A DNA stretch of 64,000 bases from Natrinema sp031626495 (lineage in GTDB: Archaea > Halobacteriota > Halobacteria > Halobacteriales > Natrialbaceae): positions 248,001 to 312,000 of the forward strand of contig NZ_JAMQOJ010000007.1 in NCBI RefSeq assembly GCF_031626495.1. Reading direction: 5' to 3'. The position numbers and the translations under genes were made by a program. Position 1 is the first letter of the stretch; each line of letters opens with the position of its first letter. This document shows positions 33,923 to 43,013 of this stretch, piece after piece. The notes below the pieces were generated by a model, which had not been told where the DNA came from, did not search any database, and was given only the letters and a program-made list of their open reading frames with translations.

Positions 33923-34874
33923 GACCGACCTCCGCTAGAGACGCGTTTCCCCCGTTTCGCTCGAGCACCCGGCGATACACGTCGTGGAGGCGCTCGCCGA
34001 GGGCCTCGAGGGAGAGTCCGTCGACCGACTCGCGGCCGTCGGATCGGCCGCCGTCGGCGACGATCCGCTCGATGCCGCCGAGGAGGGCGCCGTCGTCGTC
34101 GCTGACAACGCAGTTCGTCACCCCGCCGACCGTCTCGCGGACGAAACCGACATCCGTCGAGACGATCGGCAGGTTACACGCGGCGGCCTCCTTGACGACC
34201 ATCGGACCGCTCTCGCGTTTCGACGTGACCAGCAGGATATCGCTCGCGTTCATGTAGTAGGGCATCTCGTCGTGGTCGACACCGGAAACCGTCCGCAGTT
34301 CGAGGTCGGCGTCGGCGCGCTCGACGAGCCGCCGCGCTCGCGGGTAGTCTTTCACCGAACGGGTCCGATCGTAGGGAAACAGCGCGACCGGTCGATCGGT
34401 CTCCCAGCCGACCCGCTGGCGTGCGCTCGAGCGGGGCATCGGCCTGAACAGGTCGGTGTCGACGCCGAACGGGATCAGTTCGTGGTCGACCTCCAGGTCG
34501 CGCGACATGATCCGACTGGGGACGACCGCGGCGTCCGCGTATCGGGCACCGTGGCGACTGATCGATCGCAGCCACGTCCGCTCGCTCATGAGGTCCGTTC
34601 CCCACAGCGTCACCACGACCGGTCGGGTCGGCTGGGCGAGCGCGAACGGCGCGACGAGACCGTAGTTGGCGTGGACTATATCGTACGCGGACGACCGGAC
34701 CGTCGAGAGGAGGCGACGGTAGTAGCGCACATAGTCAGTCGCGGATCGACCCGAACGGCCGCTGTATCGGCCGGGAACCTCGAGGACCGTACAGTCGACG
34801 CCGCGGTCCTCGAGCGCTGAGACCTGTTGGTCGAAAAACGGTCGCGACGACGTGACCAGTTGGAGTACCTTCAT
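33912..34874 (-). CDS. GT4 family glycosyltransferase
   Basis: A 320-residue GT-B glycosyltransferase. The N-terminal domain starts MKVLQLVTSSRPFFDQQVSA and contains YDIVHANYGLVAPFA. The C-terminal donor domain includes HELIPFGVDTDLFRP, ALFPYDRTRSVKDYPRA and the E-x7-E region KRESGPMVVKEAAACNLPIV. The ATG at 34874 overlaps the stop of the DUF354 gene as ATGA, and the 3' end overlaps the membrane-protein gene by 11 bp. The longer upstream frame is discarded as low-quality sequence inside the preceding gene. Confidence 0.9.
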   Translation of the reverse strand: MKVLQLVTSSRPFFDQQVSALEDRGVDCTVLEVPGRYSGRSGRSATDYVRYYRRLLSTVRSSAYDIVHANYGLVAPFALAQPTRPVVVTLWGTDLMSERTWLRSISRHGARYADAAVVPSRIMSRDLEVDHELIPFGVDTDLFRPMPRSSARQRVGWETDRPVALFPYDRTRSVKDYPRARRLVERADADLELRTVSGVDHDEMPYYMNASDILLVTSKRESGPMVVKEAAACNLPIVSTDVGFVRETVGGVTNCVVSDDDGALLGGIERIVADGGRSDGRESVDGLSLEALGERLHDVYRRVLERNGGNASLAEVGHEV

Positions 34875-35944
34875 GGATGGCCCGTTTCGGCTGCGGTCGG
34901 CGATCGGCTCTTTTCGCGAGACTGGGCGAGCGTCTCGATCTGCCGGACGACCAGCGCCGCGACGTCGACTCGGTCCGCGACCAGACGCTCGCGCCGGCGC
35001 TCCCACGTCTCGGCGGGTTCGTCGACGATCGAGACGGCCCGCTCGAGTCCGCGGACGCGTCGCTCCTCGCCGGTGTACTCGAACAGCAGGCCGTACTCCT
35101 CATCGAGTTCCGTCGTGTAGCCCAGCGAGAGCGGATTGACGTAAACCGCCGGCGTGCCGAGCACGGCGGCTTCCGCCGCGGTCGTCGCCCCCTCGCTCAG
35201 CACGACGGTGGCGTGGGCGAGGAGGTCGTGCATCCGGTCGGGCGACGTCTCGAACTGGTAGGGCTCGAGGTCGGCTGACAGTGACCCCTCCGCGGCGAGC
35301 AGGACCCGGAGGCCGGCGTCCTCGAGCCGATCGACGACCGCTCGCGGGTCATCGAAGCCATCGTGGCCGACGTCGTGAGAGGCACCCCAGCCGCTGAGCC
35401 GGACGACGGCGAACGGCGTGTCGGGGTCTATCCCGACCGCCTCGAGCGCGTCGGGATCGGGATCGAACCGATCGGGGTGGAGGTACGCGAGTTCGTGGTA
35501 CCCGGGGTAGCGCACCTGCTTCGAGCCGATCTCGTCGCGGTAACAGTCGGGCGTGCAGATCACGTCCGCGAACGGATACCCCAACTTCGTGATGAGGCTC
35601 GCGTGTTCGGTGTCGTAGAAGACGAGGCTCTTCGCCCCCAGCATCGACGCGACGTGGGCCGCGGCGACACCGCCGATAGCAGCGATCACGTCCGGATCGA
35701 TCCGTCGCGCACGCCGCAGCAGTCGCAGCTCGTACGTCGCCTGGACCGCCGCCAGCGAAAGCAGCGAGTCCGATTCGCCGGCCAGCACCTCGTGGTCGAT
35801 GTCGTACGCCTCGAGGAGGTCGATAGCGACGTCGCTCTCGCGAGCGAAGACGGACACCTCGTGACCCCGGTCTTCCAGCTCCGCGATGGGGTGCCGGAAG
35901 AAGTGGACGTGTCCGGGATGCTGGATCGTGACCACTACTCGCAT
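34871..35944 (-). CDS. DUF354 protein (GT-B fold, epimerase/glycosyltransferase-like)
   Basis: A 357-residue DUF354 protein. It begins MRVVVTIQHPGHVHFFRHPI, the typical nucleotide-fold start of this archaeal family, and contains AAIGGVAAAHVASMLGAKSL, VIAAIGG and, in the C-terminal half, VVLSEGATTAAEAAVLGTPA, a donor-binding loop as in UDP-GlcNAc 2-epimerases and GT-B enzymes. Its place directly after the UDP-HexNAc dehydrogenase (4-bp gap) fits either a sugar transferase or a 2-epimerase step; neither is proven for DUF354. An ATGA overlap links it to the GT4 gene. Confidence 0.85.
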   Translation of the reverse strand: MRVVVTIQHPGHVHFFRHPIAELEDRGHEVSVFARESDVAIDLLEAYDIDHEVLAGESDSLLSLAAVQATYELRLLRRARRIDPDVIAAIGGVAAAHVASMLGAKSLVFYDTEHASLITKLGYPFADVICTPDCYRDEIGSKQVRYPGYHELAYLHPDRFDPDPDALEAVGIDPDTPFAVVRLSGWGASHDVGHDGFDDPRAVVDRLEDAGLRVLLAAEGSLSADLEPYQFETSPDRMHDLLAHATVVLSEGATTAAEAAVLGTPAVYVNPLSLGYTTELDEEYGLLFEYTGEERRVRGLERAVSIVDEPAETWERRRERLVADRVDVAALVVRQIETLAQSREKSRSPTAAETGHP

Positions 35945-35948
35945 CGGC

Positions 35949-37340
35949 TCACAACCTCCGGTACATGAGTCCCGCATCGACGGCCGCGCGTTCCTCGAGC
36001 GCACCCGTCACGTCGATCAGTGCCGGATCGTCCGCCAGTTCGCTCGCTACGGCCTCGAGATCGAGCTGTTCGAACTCCGCGTGTGGCGTCGCGAGCAGGA
36101 TCGCGTCGAAGCCCTCGAACGAGAGCCGGTCCTGAACGTCGATCTCGAACGCCGCTTCGACCGCGTCGGTATCGGCGAACGGGTCGAATCCCTCGAGTTC
36201 GATGTCGTACTCCCGAAGCGCGTCGACGACGTCCGCGACCTTCGAACTGCGGATGTCCCCAACGCCCGGTTTGTACGAGAGCCCCAGTACCAGCACGCGG
36301 CTCTCGCGGAGCGTTTTGTGGCAGCGGTTGAGCGCCTTGATCGTCAACTCGGCGACGTGGTCGGGCACCGACTCGTTGACCCGGCGGCTCGTCTGCATGA
36401 GTTCGGGCTCGAACCCCTCCTGAGCCGAGCGATAGGCGAAGAAGTGCGGATCGACCGGAATGCAGTGACCGCCGACCAGTCCCTGCCGGTAGTCGTGGAA
36501 GTTCCACTTCGTGCGCGCGGCCTCGAGGACTGCCGTCGAGTCGACGTCCATGTAGTCGAGCGCCATCGAGAGTTCGTTGACGAACGCGATGTTGAGGTCT
36601 CGCTGGGCGTTCTCGACGACCTTGCAGGCCTCGGCGACCTCGATCGACGGGGCGCGGTGGACGCCCGCGTCGACGACCGATTCGTACAGCGTCGCCACGT
36701 CCTCGAGCACCGTCTCGGTCTGTGCGCTGACGACCTTGACGACGTCTGCGAGACCGTGGTCGCCGTCCCCGGGCGTCGCACGCTCCGGCGAGTAACCGAC
36801 GAAGAAGTCTTCGCCGGCGGTCAGATCCGAGGCGTCCTCGAGCGCCGGCACGAGGACCTCCCGCGTCGAGCCGGGGTAGACGGTCGATTCGAGGACGACC
36901 GTCGTTCCGGGGTCCATCTGCGCGCCGACGGTGGTCGCCGCGCCCTCGACGTAGCTGAGGTCCGGTCGATCGTCGTCGTCGATCGGCGTCGGAACGGTGA
37001 TGATGACGTAGTCCGCCTCGCCGATCTCGCTGGCGTCGGTGGTGTAGGAGATGTCGTCGTCCCGGACCGCCTCGTCGGAGAGATCGCCGGTCGTGTCGGT
37101 GCCAGCCTGTAGCCGCTCTACCGTCGTCTCGTCGATATCGTACCCGATTACGCGGTAGTTCGACTGGGCGAATCCCACCGCGAGCGGGAGTCCGACGTAG
37201 CCGAGTCCGACGACGCAGATCGTCGCCGAACGCGCCGACGCGTCCGCGTGCTCCAGGGTCGTGCCGAATTCGTCTCGTGCGTTCCCGTCGCTCTCTCGGT
37301 CGCCCGTTCGTGTCTCCGTGTCGCTGATTATCGAGGTCAT
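35949..37340 (-). CDS. UDP-N-acetylhexosamine dehydrogenase (WbpA/TviB-like)
   Basis: A 463-residue nucleotide-sugar dehydrogenase that oxidises C6 of a UDP-sugar to the uronic acid with 2 NAD+. The NAD fold starts ICVVGLGYVGLPLAVGFA (residue 41). ESTVYPGSTREVL resembles the UDP-GlcNAc (WbpA/TviB) branch, and the catalytic Cys293 is in GLVGGHCIPVDP. LGLSYKPGVGDIRSSK is the C-terminal UDP-binding motif. A 35-residue hydrophilic N-terminal extension is present. It is the first gene of the minus-strand operon with DUF354, GT4 and the polytopic protein. Substrate preference is judged from motifs only. Confidence 0.9.
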   Translation of the reverse strand: MTSIISDTETRTGDRESDGNARDEFGTTLEHADASARSATICVVGLGYVGLPLAVGFAQSNYRVIGYDIDETTVERLQAGTDTTGDLSDEAVRDDDISYTTDASEIGEADYVIITVPTPIDDDDRPDLSYVEGAATTVGAQMDPGTTVVLESTVYPGSTREVLVPALEDASDLTAGEDFFVGYSPERATPGDGDHGLADVVKVVSAQTETVLEDVATLYESVVDAGVHRAPSIEVAEACKVVENAQRDLNIAFVNELSMALDYMDVDSTAVLEAARTKWNFHDYRQGLVGGHCIPVDPHFFAYRSAQEGFEPELMQTSRRVNESVPDHVAELTIKALNRCHKTLRESRVLVLGLSYKPGVGDIRSSKVADVVDALREYDIELEGFDPFADTDAVEAAFEIDVQDRLSFEGFDAILLATPHAEFEQLDLEAVASELADDPALIDVTGALEERAAVDAGLMYRRL

Positions 37341-37691
37341 GGGTTATCGGTATCGCTGGCCCGTCGCACACGTCGTGCAACGGGGTCGTTTCGGAATTGG
37401 TATACCCGCAATCGGCGGCCGTGCCGTAGTCTCGTCGAGTCGCCGTTCGGGGTTTACTATACCGCGAATAAACGGATGCGATAGCGACAACGGGCTGATT
37501 CCCCCGGTCGAGAGCGCTACCGGCCGATATATCCCGGGATATCGCCCGGCGGTGCGAGCGCTTATACCGTTGTTAAGCGGTCCTGTACGACTCTATAATG
37601 AAGGTCCCGTGAATCCGATGTCCGGTGCGGTCGGCGAGTCCACGACGATCCGTGGCTCGATCACGCACCGACTGCAGAAGAACCGCGAATC
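37341..37691. other. Divergent intergenic region with a perfect palindrome
   Basis: 351 bp between the sugar-dehydrogenase operon and the winged-helix gene. No gene is visible. It holds the 14-bp perfect palindrome ATATCCCGGGATAT (37529-37542), a TTATACC element near 37561 and CTATAATG near 37593, the last two likely promoter pieces for the rightward gene. Confidence 0.6.
37529..37542. promoter_or_regulatory. 14-bp perfect palindrome, candidate operator
   Basis: ATATCCCGGGATAT is fully self-complementary and lies mid-way between two divergent transcription units, one of which encodes a DNA-binding domain protein. An operator function is plausible but unproven. Confidence 0.4.
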
Positions 37692-38336
37692 ATGGTGTCC
37701 ACGCCCCAGATCGAAGTCGGAACCGCACTCGCATCGATTCACACCACCATCTCGAGCGGCGACGGCCCGGCTTCGACAGCGCACTACGATGGCCGTGCGA
37801 TCGCATCGGGAGCGGTCGTGCTGCGGATGGGCGAACGTTCCGGTGGACCGTTGTCCGTCATACAACTACTTCGCACGACATCGGGCTGGGAATCGGCCCT
37901 GATCGCGGTTCTCTTCCTGCTGATCAGCGGGCTCGTCGGGCTCCGGTTGGCCGAGGTTTTGTCGACCCGTGACGTCGAGTTATCGTCGCTCCCGCTGGTG
38001 ACCGCGGCAGGTGACGACGGCGATTCGAACCACGAACACACCGACGATCACCGAGCGTACGAGTCGTATCTCTCACCCGAAACACCACCGACGCTGCTGA
38101 GCGACGAAGGGAAGGTAGTCCGGCTACTCGTCGCGAACCACGGTCGCATCCGCCAGCATCGAATCGCCGAAGAAACCGGCTGGTCGAAATCGAAAGTCAG
38201 TCGAATTTGCTCGCAGATGCACTCCGATGGAACGATCGAGAAGCAATCGGTCGGCCGGGAGAACGTCATCACCCTGGCCGACCGAACGCCGAACGACGAG
38301 GCACAGGCGGACGAGATCGGAAATCCGCTTCCGTAA
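37692..38336 (+). CDS. Membrane-anchored winged-helix regulator
   Basis: A 214-residue protein. The N-terminal 70 residues include a short hydrophilic part, and one membrane helix follows (SALIAVLFLLISGLVGLRL, about residues 77-95). After an acidic linker, residues about 130-200 form an IclR/MarR-like winged helix (LLSDEGKVVRLLVANHGRIR, QHRIAEETGWSKSKVSRICS, DGTIEKQSVGRENVI), as in haloarchaeal DUF7343-type proteins. It is divergent from the sugar-dehydrogenase operon and precedes glmS, a good position for a regulator of the glycan genes. Confidence 0.82.
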   Translation: MVSTPQIEVGTALASIHTTISSGDGPASTAHYDGRAIASGAVVLRMGERSGGPLSVIQLLRTTSGWESALIAVLFLLISGLVGLRLAEVLSTRDVELSSLPLVTAAGDDGDSNHEHTDDHRAYESYLSPETPPTLLSDEGKVVRLLVANHGRIRQHRIAEETGWSKSKVSRICSQMHSDGTIEKQSVGRENVITLADRTPNDEAQADEIGNPLP

Positions 38337-38893
38337 TCACGCACCCACTTCTGGCCCCGGCTGGCGACACCCGATTGCCGTCTCGGAAGTCGGGACGGCC
38401 CAAGCTGGTGACCACCTCCTCCGCGATCGCTTCTCGAACGCGAGACGGTCGAGCGTCTATGCGATACCGCGCCGAGCGGGCCCTCACGTTCTTCGCGCGG
38501 TACAGCTGTCCGCTTCGAAACGGTCGGCGAAGCGTTCGGTCAGACGGAACGGTCCGAACTGAATGGATTCCCGACGGCGGGACGGCGACGGCACGAACGG
38601 GATTGCAAAAACGAATACCGACTTAGACAGTCGATAGCGTCCGTCGTATTCCCGGTATCGTCTTACTCGTCGTATAGTAATGCCCGCTGTCGCACGTGGT
38701 TGGAGTGACGCCCGGTCCGTCAGCAACGAAGACGGATCGGGTCGGTGATACCAATGATACGGAACAGCACTGCCCTGGCAGCGGTCTCGTGCCGACTCGA
38801 CTCCCCCGATACAGCCCTCGCTTCCGCCATCGGACGCCGTTTGAGCGCCGATTCGCGGGTATCGACCACCGCTCGAGCGGGGGTGACGGGCTG
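38337..38893. other. Intergenic region upstream of glmS
   Basis: 557 bp without a convincing gene; the open frames encode Arg/Ser-rich sequence. A TATA-like GTATAGTAA near 38670 would give glmS a leader of about 200 nt. I saw no hairpin strong enough to call a terminator or riboswitch. Confidence 0.45.
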
Positions 38894-40702
38894 ATGTGCG
38901 GGATCATCGCCCGGATCGGCCACGGAAACGCCGCGGAGACGCTCCTTTCCGGCCTCGAGAACCTCGAGTACCGGGGCTACGACTCCGCCGGGATCGCCGT
39001 CCAGAACGGCTCCGGGGTCAAGGTTCACAAGTGTTCGGGCGAGGTGTCCGAACTCAAGTCGGCGCTTCCCACGGAGCCACACGGCAACATGGGGATCGGC
39101 CACACCCGCTGGAGCACCCACGGGCCGCCGACCGACGAGAACGCTCACCCGCATACGGACACGGCGGGCGACGTCGCCGTGGTTCACAACGGTGTCATCG
39201 ACAACTACGACGAGCTCCGTGCGGACCTCCGCGCGAAGGGCCACGAGTTCGAGAGCGACACCGACACGGAGGTCATCCCGCATCTCATCGACGAGTTTCA
39301 GGACGAGACCGGTGACACCGAACGGGCGGTCCGTCGGGCCGTCGATACGCTCGAGGGCAGCTACGCGATCGCCGCGATCGTCGACGGCGAGGAAGCGGTG
39401 TACGCCGCCCGGAAGGGGTCGCCGCTCGTCCTCGGCGTCGACGACGAGGAGTGGTTCCTCGCGAGCGACGTCCCCGCATTCCTCGATCACACCGACGAAG
39501 TGATCTACCTCGAAGACGGCGACTTGATCGTCCTCGAGCCCGATTCCTACCGGATCACGGACCTCACCGGCACGCCGCTCGAGCGGCCGGTCGACACCGT
39601 CGACTGGGACCCGGAGGACGCGGGGAAAGGCGGATACGACCACTACATGCGCAAGGAGATCAACAACCAGCCGACGTCGCTCGCTAATACGATCGAGGGC
39701 CGCGTCGAAGACGGCGACGTCGCCTTCGAGGGGCTCCCGCCAGGCTCGTTCGGCGAGATCGATTCGGTCCAGTTCGTCGCCTGCGGTACGTCGTACCACG
39801 CGGCGCTGTACGGCGGCCAGCTGTTGCGCGCCGCCGGCGTCCGCACGGATGTCCTTCGGGCGAGCGAGTACGAATACGCGTCCGGGCCGGTCGACGAAAC
39901 CACGCTCACCGTCGCGGTCACCCAGAGCGGCGAGACCGCCGACACCCTCGACGCGCTTCGGGAAGCGGCCGACCGCGGCGCGCGAACCCTCGCCGTCACC
40001 AACGTCGTGGGATCGACCGCGGCGCGCGAGGCCGACGACGCCGTCTACATCCGCGCCGGCCCCGAGGTCGGCGTCGCCGCGACGAAGACCTACTCCTCGC
40101 AGGCGGTCACGCTCGCGTTGCTCACTCAGCGGATCGCCGGGGATGCGCCTGATGGGACCCCCGCCGAGGATCGCGCGGCCATGCTCGAGGCGCTCGCGGA
40201 CCTCCCCGGCCACGTCGAGACCGTCCTCGAGACGAGCGCGGCCGAAACGCTCGCACGCGAGACGATCGACAGCGAGTCGTTCTTCTTCATCGGGAACGGC
40301 CTCGGGCGCTCGGTCGCGCTCGAGGGGGCACTGAAGTTCAAAGAGATCACCTACGAGCACGCCGAGGGCTTCGCCGCCGGCGAGCTCAAACACGGCCCGC
40401 TGGCGCTCGTCACCGAGGAGACGCCGCTGTTCGCGGTCTATACGAGCAGCGACGACGAGAAGACGAAGACGAACGCGATCGAGGCCCGGTCCCGCGGCGC
40501 GCCCATCATCGCCGTCGGGCCGGACGACCATCCCCTCGTCGACGTCGCCGACGCCCACCTGTCGGTCCCCGAGACCCACCCCGTCTGGGCGGGGCTGCTC
40601 GCCAACGTCCAGTTGCAACTGCTCTCCTACCACGCCGCGAAGCTGCTCGAGCGCCCGATCGACAAGCCGCGCAACCTCGCGAAGAGCGTAACGGTCGAAT
40701 GA
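38894..40702 (+). CDS. glmS: Glutamine-fructose-6-phosphate aminotransferase
   Basis: A 602-residue GlmS making glucosamine-6-phosphate from fructose-6-P and glutamine. The start MCGIIARIGH places the N-terminal nucleophile Cys at residue 2, so the ATG at 38894 is certain. LENLEYRGYDSAG and GHTRWSTHGPPTDENAHPH are glutaminase motifs. The isomerase half has two SIS domains, with FVACGTSYHAALY, VTQSGETADT and the C-terminal RNLAKSVTVE that closes the active site. With glmM at 12044 it feeds UDP-GlcNAc synthesis; no GlmU-like gene is seen in the window. Confidence 0.97.
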   Translation: MCGIIARIGHGNAAETLLSGLENLEYRGYDSAGIAVQNGSGVKVHKCSGEVSELKSALPTEPHGNMGIGHTRWSTHGPPTDENAHPHTDTAGDVAVVHNGVIDNYDELRADLRAKGHEFESDTDTEVIPHLIDEFQDETGDTERAVRRAVDTLEGSYAIAAIVDGEEAVYAARKGSPLVLGVDDEEWFLASDVPAFLDHTDEVIYLEDGDLIVLEPDSYRITDLTGTPLERPVDTVDWDPEDAGKGGYDHYMRKEINNQPTSLANTIEGRVEDGDVAFEGLPPGSFGEIDSVQFVACGTSYHAALYGGQLLRAAGVRTDVLRASEYEYASGPVDETTLTVAVTQSGETADTLDALREAADRGARTLAVTNVVGSTAAREADDAVYIRAGPEVGVAATKTYSSQAVTLALLTQRIAGDAPDGTPAEDRAAMLEALADLPGHVETVLETSAAETLARETIDSESFFFIGNGLGRSVALEGALKFKEITYEHAEGFAAGELKHGPLALVTEETPLFAVYTSSDDEKTKTNAIEARSRGAPIIAVGPDDHPLVDVADAHLSVPETHPVWAGLLANVQLQLLSYHAAKLLERPIDKPRNLAKSVTVE

Positions 40703-41268
40703 TCGTCTCGGTCACCGCATAACGCCTTTTCGACGCGTCGTCCGTCCGTCCTCGAGCCGGTTTGCTGTTCTCCGTCCGCGCAGTATCGTATCCGTCGTCC
40801 GGTAGTCGTCCGCCGTCGTACTGTCCGGCAGCCCGTCGTCCGAGCATCCGTTGTCGATCACCGATCGAAGCGATCGAGAGCCGGGATCGGAGTGTGGCGG
40901 TGGCCCTGGATGCCCCCGTTCGAACGACGCGACCGCCTCTATCGGACCGGACGACGTTTGGCATCCCGGCGATCAGAACCCCGACTCGGTTCCGTCCTGT
41001 CGAGGAGACCAGTAAAACACACCGTCTCGTGTGCACTGCTCGAGTCCGTCAGTGTTCGGTCTGATCCCCGCGACGGATCGCTGTGGCTGCCGCCGCGGCA
41101 GTGCTCGCGGCGTCAGATGCTGTGTGAACGCCGGCCGGTCGCGCACGCATCCTACTGGTGCTCGAGGCCACCGGTCGGGACAGTCACCGGAAACACGAGT
41201 GCGGATCGGACGGGGCAAGGGTCGGCTATCGACCGCCCAGAAACAGGTATCGTTCGTCTCGCGAGACG
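40703..41268. other. Intergenic region with degenerate GTCGTCCG-type repeats
   Basis: 566 bp between the convergent ends of glmS and the repeat protein gene. No haloarchaeal-like coding sequence is seen. About 40736-40850 is pyrimidine-biased with irregular recurrences of GTCGTCCG and CGTCCGT, perhaps debris of an acidic low-complexity coding region read on the opposite strand. Confidence 0.4.
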
Positions 41269-42192
41269 TCAGCCGTCGCGTGCGTCGAGTAGCACCGTGA
41301 TCGCTTCGTCCGATCCGTCGAGCTGGACGGTCCGTTCCGCGGTCCCGTATCCGTCCGCGCTCGCGACGATCGTGTACTCGCCGTTCTCGCGCTCGAAGAC
41401 CGCCGTCCCGTTTCCGCCGACCGTTTTCGTTTCGCTCGAGGCGAACAGTCCCGACTCGTCCCGGAGTTCGACGGTTGCGTTGGTGATCGGCGACCCGTTC
41501 TGGTCGGCTACGGTTACCGCCAGCGAGTGAGTCCCGTCGTCGTTGCTGCCACCGCCGCCAGTGTCGCTACGCTCGGTCAGCGTCAGCGTGACCGTCTCGT
41601 CGGCACCGTCGAGCTGCACGGTCCGTTCGGCGGACTCGTATCCGTCCGCGCTCGCAGTGACGGTGTACTCGCCGTTCGTGCGTTCGAACTCGGCCTCACC
41701 GGTTCCGTCGACCGCTCGTTCGTCGCTCGAGGAACCACCGCTATCGACGCTGACAGTCGCGTTATCGATCGGTTGCCCGTTCTCGGTTTCCACGACTGCC
41801 GTCAGGACGTGCGTTTCGTCCCCAGGAGTGCTCTCGCTGTCGTTTTCGCTTCCTGAGTCGTCCCCGCCGGAGTCGACCGTGTCGCTACCAGTTCCGCCGC
41901 CGTCGGAGTCGCTGTTCTCCCCGCCGCCGTCGGTTTCGTTGGTGGCCCCGGCGGATTCGTTGCCACTGCTCGCGGCGTCTCCGTCCGTCGAGCCGGCACC
42001 GTCATCGGCTGGCTGGCTCGAATCGTCCAACCTGTCGTCGACTGCCCCGAACGCGCTAGTGACCGAGGCACCGCTCGCAGCGAGTACTAGCCCTGCCAGC
42101 AGGAACGCGATTCCGCTGAGGATGAGCAGAAGCTGGACGCTGCGTTGAATCGATCGAGTTTTCGTCTGCTGTCGTCGGACATTGCGACGCAT
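41269..42192 (-). CDS. Anchored surface protein with two carboxypeptidase-regulatory-like repeats
   Basis: A 307-residue protein. A basic N-terminus (MRRNVRRQQTKTR) precedes a membrane helix at about residues 18-42. An 80-residue Asp/Ser/Gly/Glu-rich linker leads to two beta-sandwich repeats (about 128-206 and 222-304) of the PEGA/CarboxypepD-regulatory kind, each with NGEYTV/I-ASADGY-AERTVQLDG. The repeats are also close at DNA level (about 41290-41530 and 41570-41815), showing internal duplication. It is probably anchored at the cell surface with the repeats outside. Ligand unknown. Confidence 0.8.
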   Translation of the reverse strand: MRRNVRRQQTKTRSIQRSVQLLLILSGIAFLLAGLVLAASGASVTSAFGAVDDRLDDSSQPADDGAGSTDGDAASSGNESAGATNETDGGGENSDSDGGGTGSDTVDSGGDDSGSENDSESTPGDETHVLTAVVETENGQPIDNATVSVDSGGSSSDERAVDGTGEAEFERTNGEYTVTASADGYESAERTVQLDGADETVTLTLTERSDTGGGGSNDDGTHSLAVTVADQNGSPITNATVELRDESGLFASSETKTVGGNGTAVFERENGEYTIVASADGYGTAERTVQLDGSDEAITVLLDARDG

Positions 42193-43013
42193 TGTATAGT
42201 AGTAGGGGGACCGTCGTGCAGTCGTTACGCGTTCGCCGTCTCGGCTTCGTTCGCCACCGCCGGTTTCGCTCGAGCAGCGGCCGATCGATTGGAGGGAACT
42301 GCATAGCCGGTTGCGGCCGCGCTGGCCACCCTCGAATCACCGTGGGAATACGAACTCGAGTAGCAAACCGGGGACCGCCACGAGCCGTTTCGTCTCCGAG
42401 CTGTCGGTACGCGTGATTTCATTACGCGACCGTTTCGCCGGTCGGCGGTTCACTATACGGACGATAAAACGGTTTCAGCGGGCGAAACGATCGCGGAGAG
42501 CGGCCAGTTCCGGCGTGACGATGGGCGAACACTCCGTATACACTGCACCACTGGGGGGATGCGAAGTCGAACACGACTGGGGTCGAAATCGATCGTAAGC
42601 GGCAGTCGAGGTGGTCGACTCGAGCACCGATCAGATCGAGGCCCCCTCGCTCGAGTGGCCACGCGGTCGGTCGACTCCCGCTCAGCCGTTCGAAACGACT
42701 CCGCGGCGGTCGAGACGGCAGTACTAACCGGCAGACGGCCAGTCGGCCCCCTCGAGAGCTGTCGTAGCGATTCCGGTGCACCGTCTCGGCTAGATAGTTT
42801 TTGCCCTGCCCGGCTGTGTCGTAACATCTGATTACCGGATCAGCGTGTCCCTCACCAGTCGTCCATTGGAGTGTCGTAACCGGATTTTGGTTGTCCACAT
42901 CTCGTATTGACTGCTCTGCGGAGCGGCCGATTTTCGAGCGGGTTTCCGGCGCATGACTGGAACGGTCGTCGCGCTTTTTCAGTTCTCCCGCGGTACCGAC
43001 GATCGGGAGAATC
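42193..43013. other. Long divergent region without a recognised gene
   Basis: 821 bp between two divergent genes, the longest empty stretch in the window. Several open frames exist, but all are rich in Arg, Ser and Pro and poor in Asp and Glu, unlike real genes here. I see no RNA gene, long repeat or insertion-sequence end. Confidence 0.5.

Noticed and set aside
38720..40633. 637-codon ORF antisense to glmS
   Set aside because: GC-rich shadow frame; glmS on the plus strand has all catalytic motifs.
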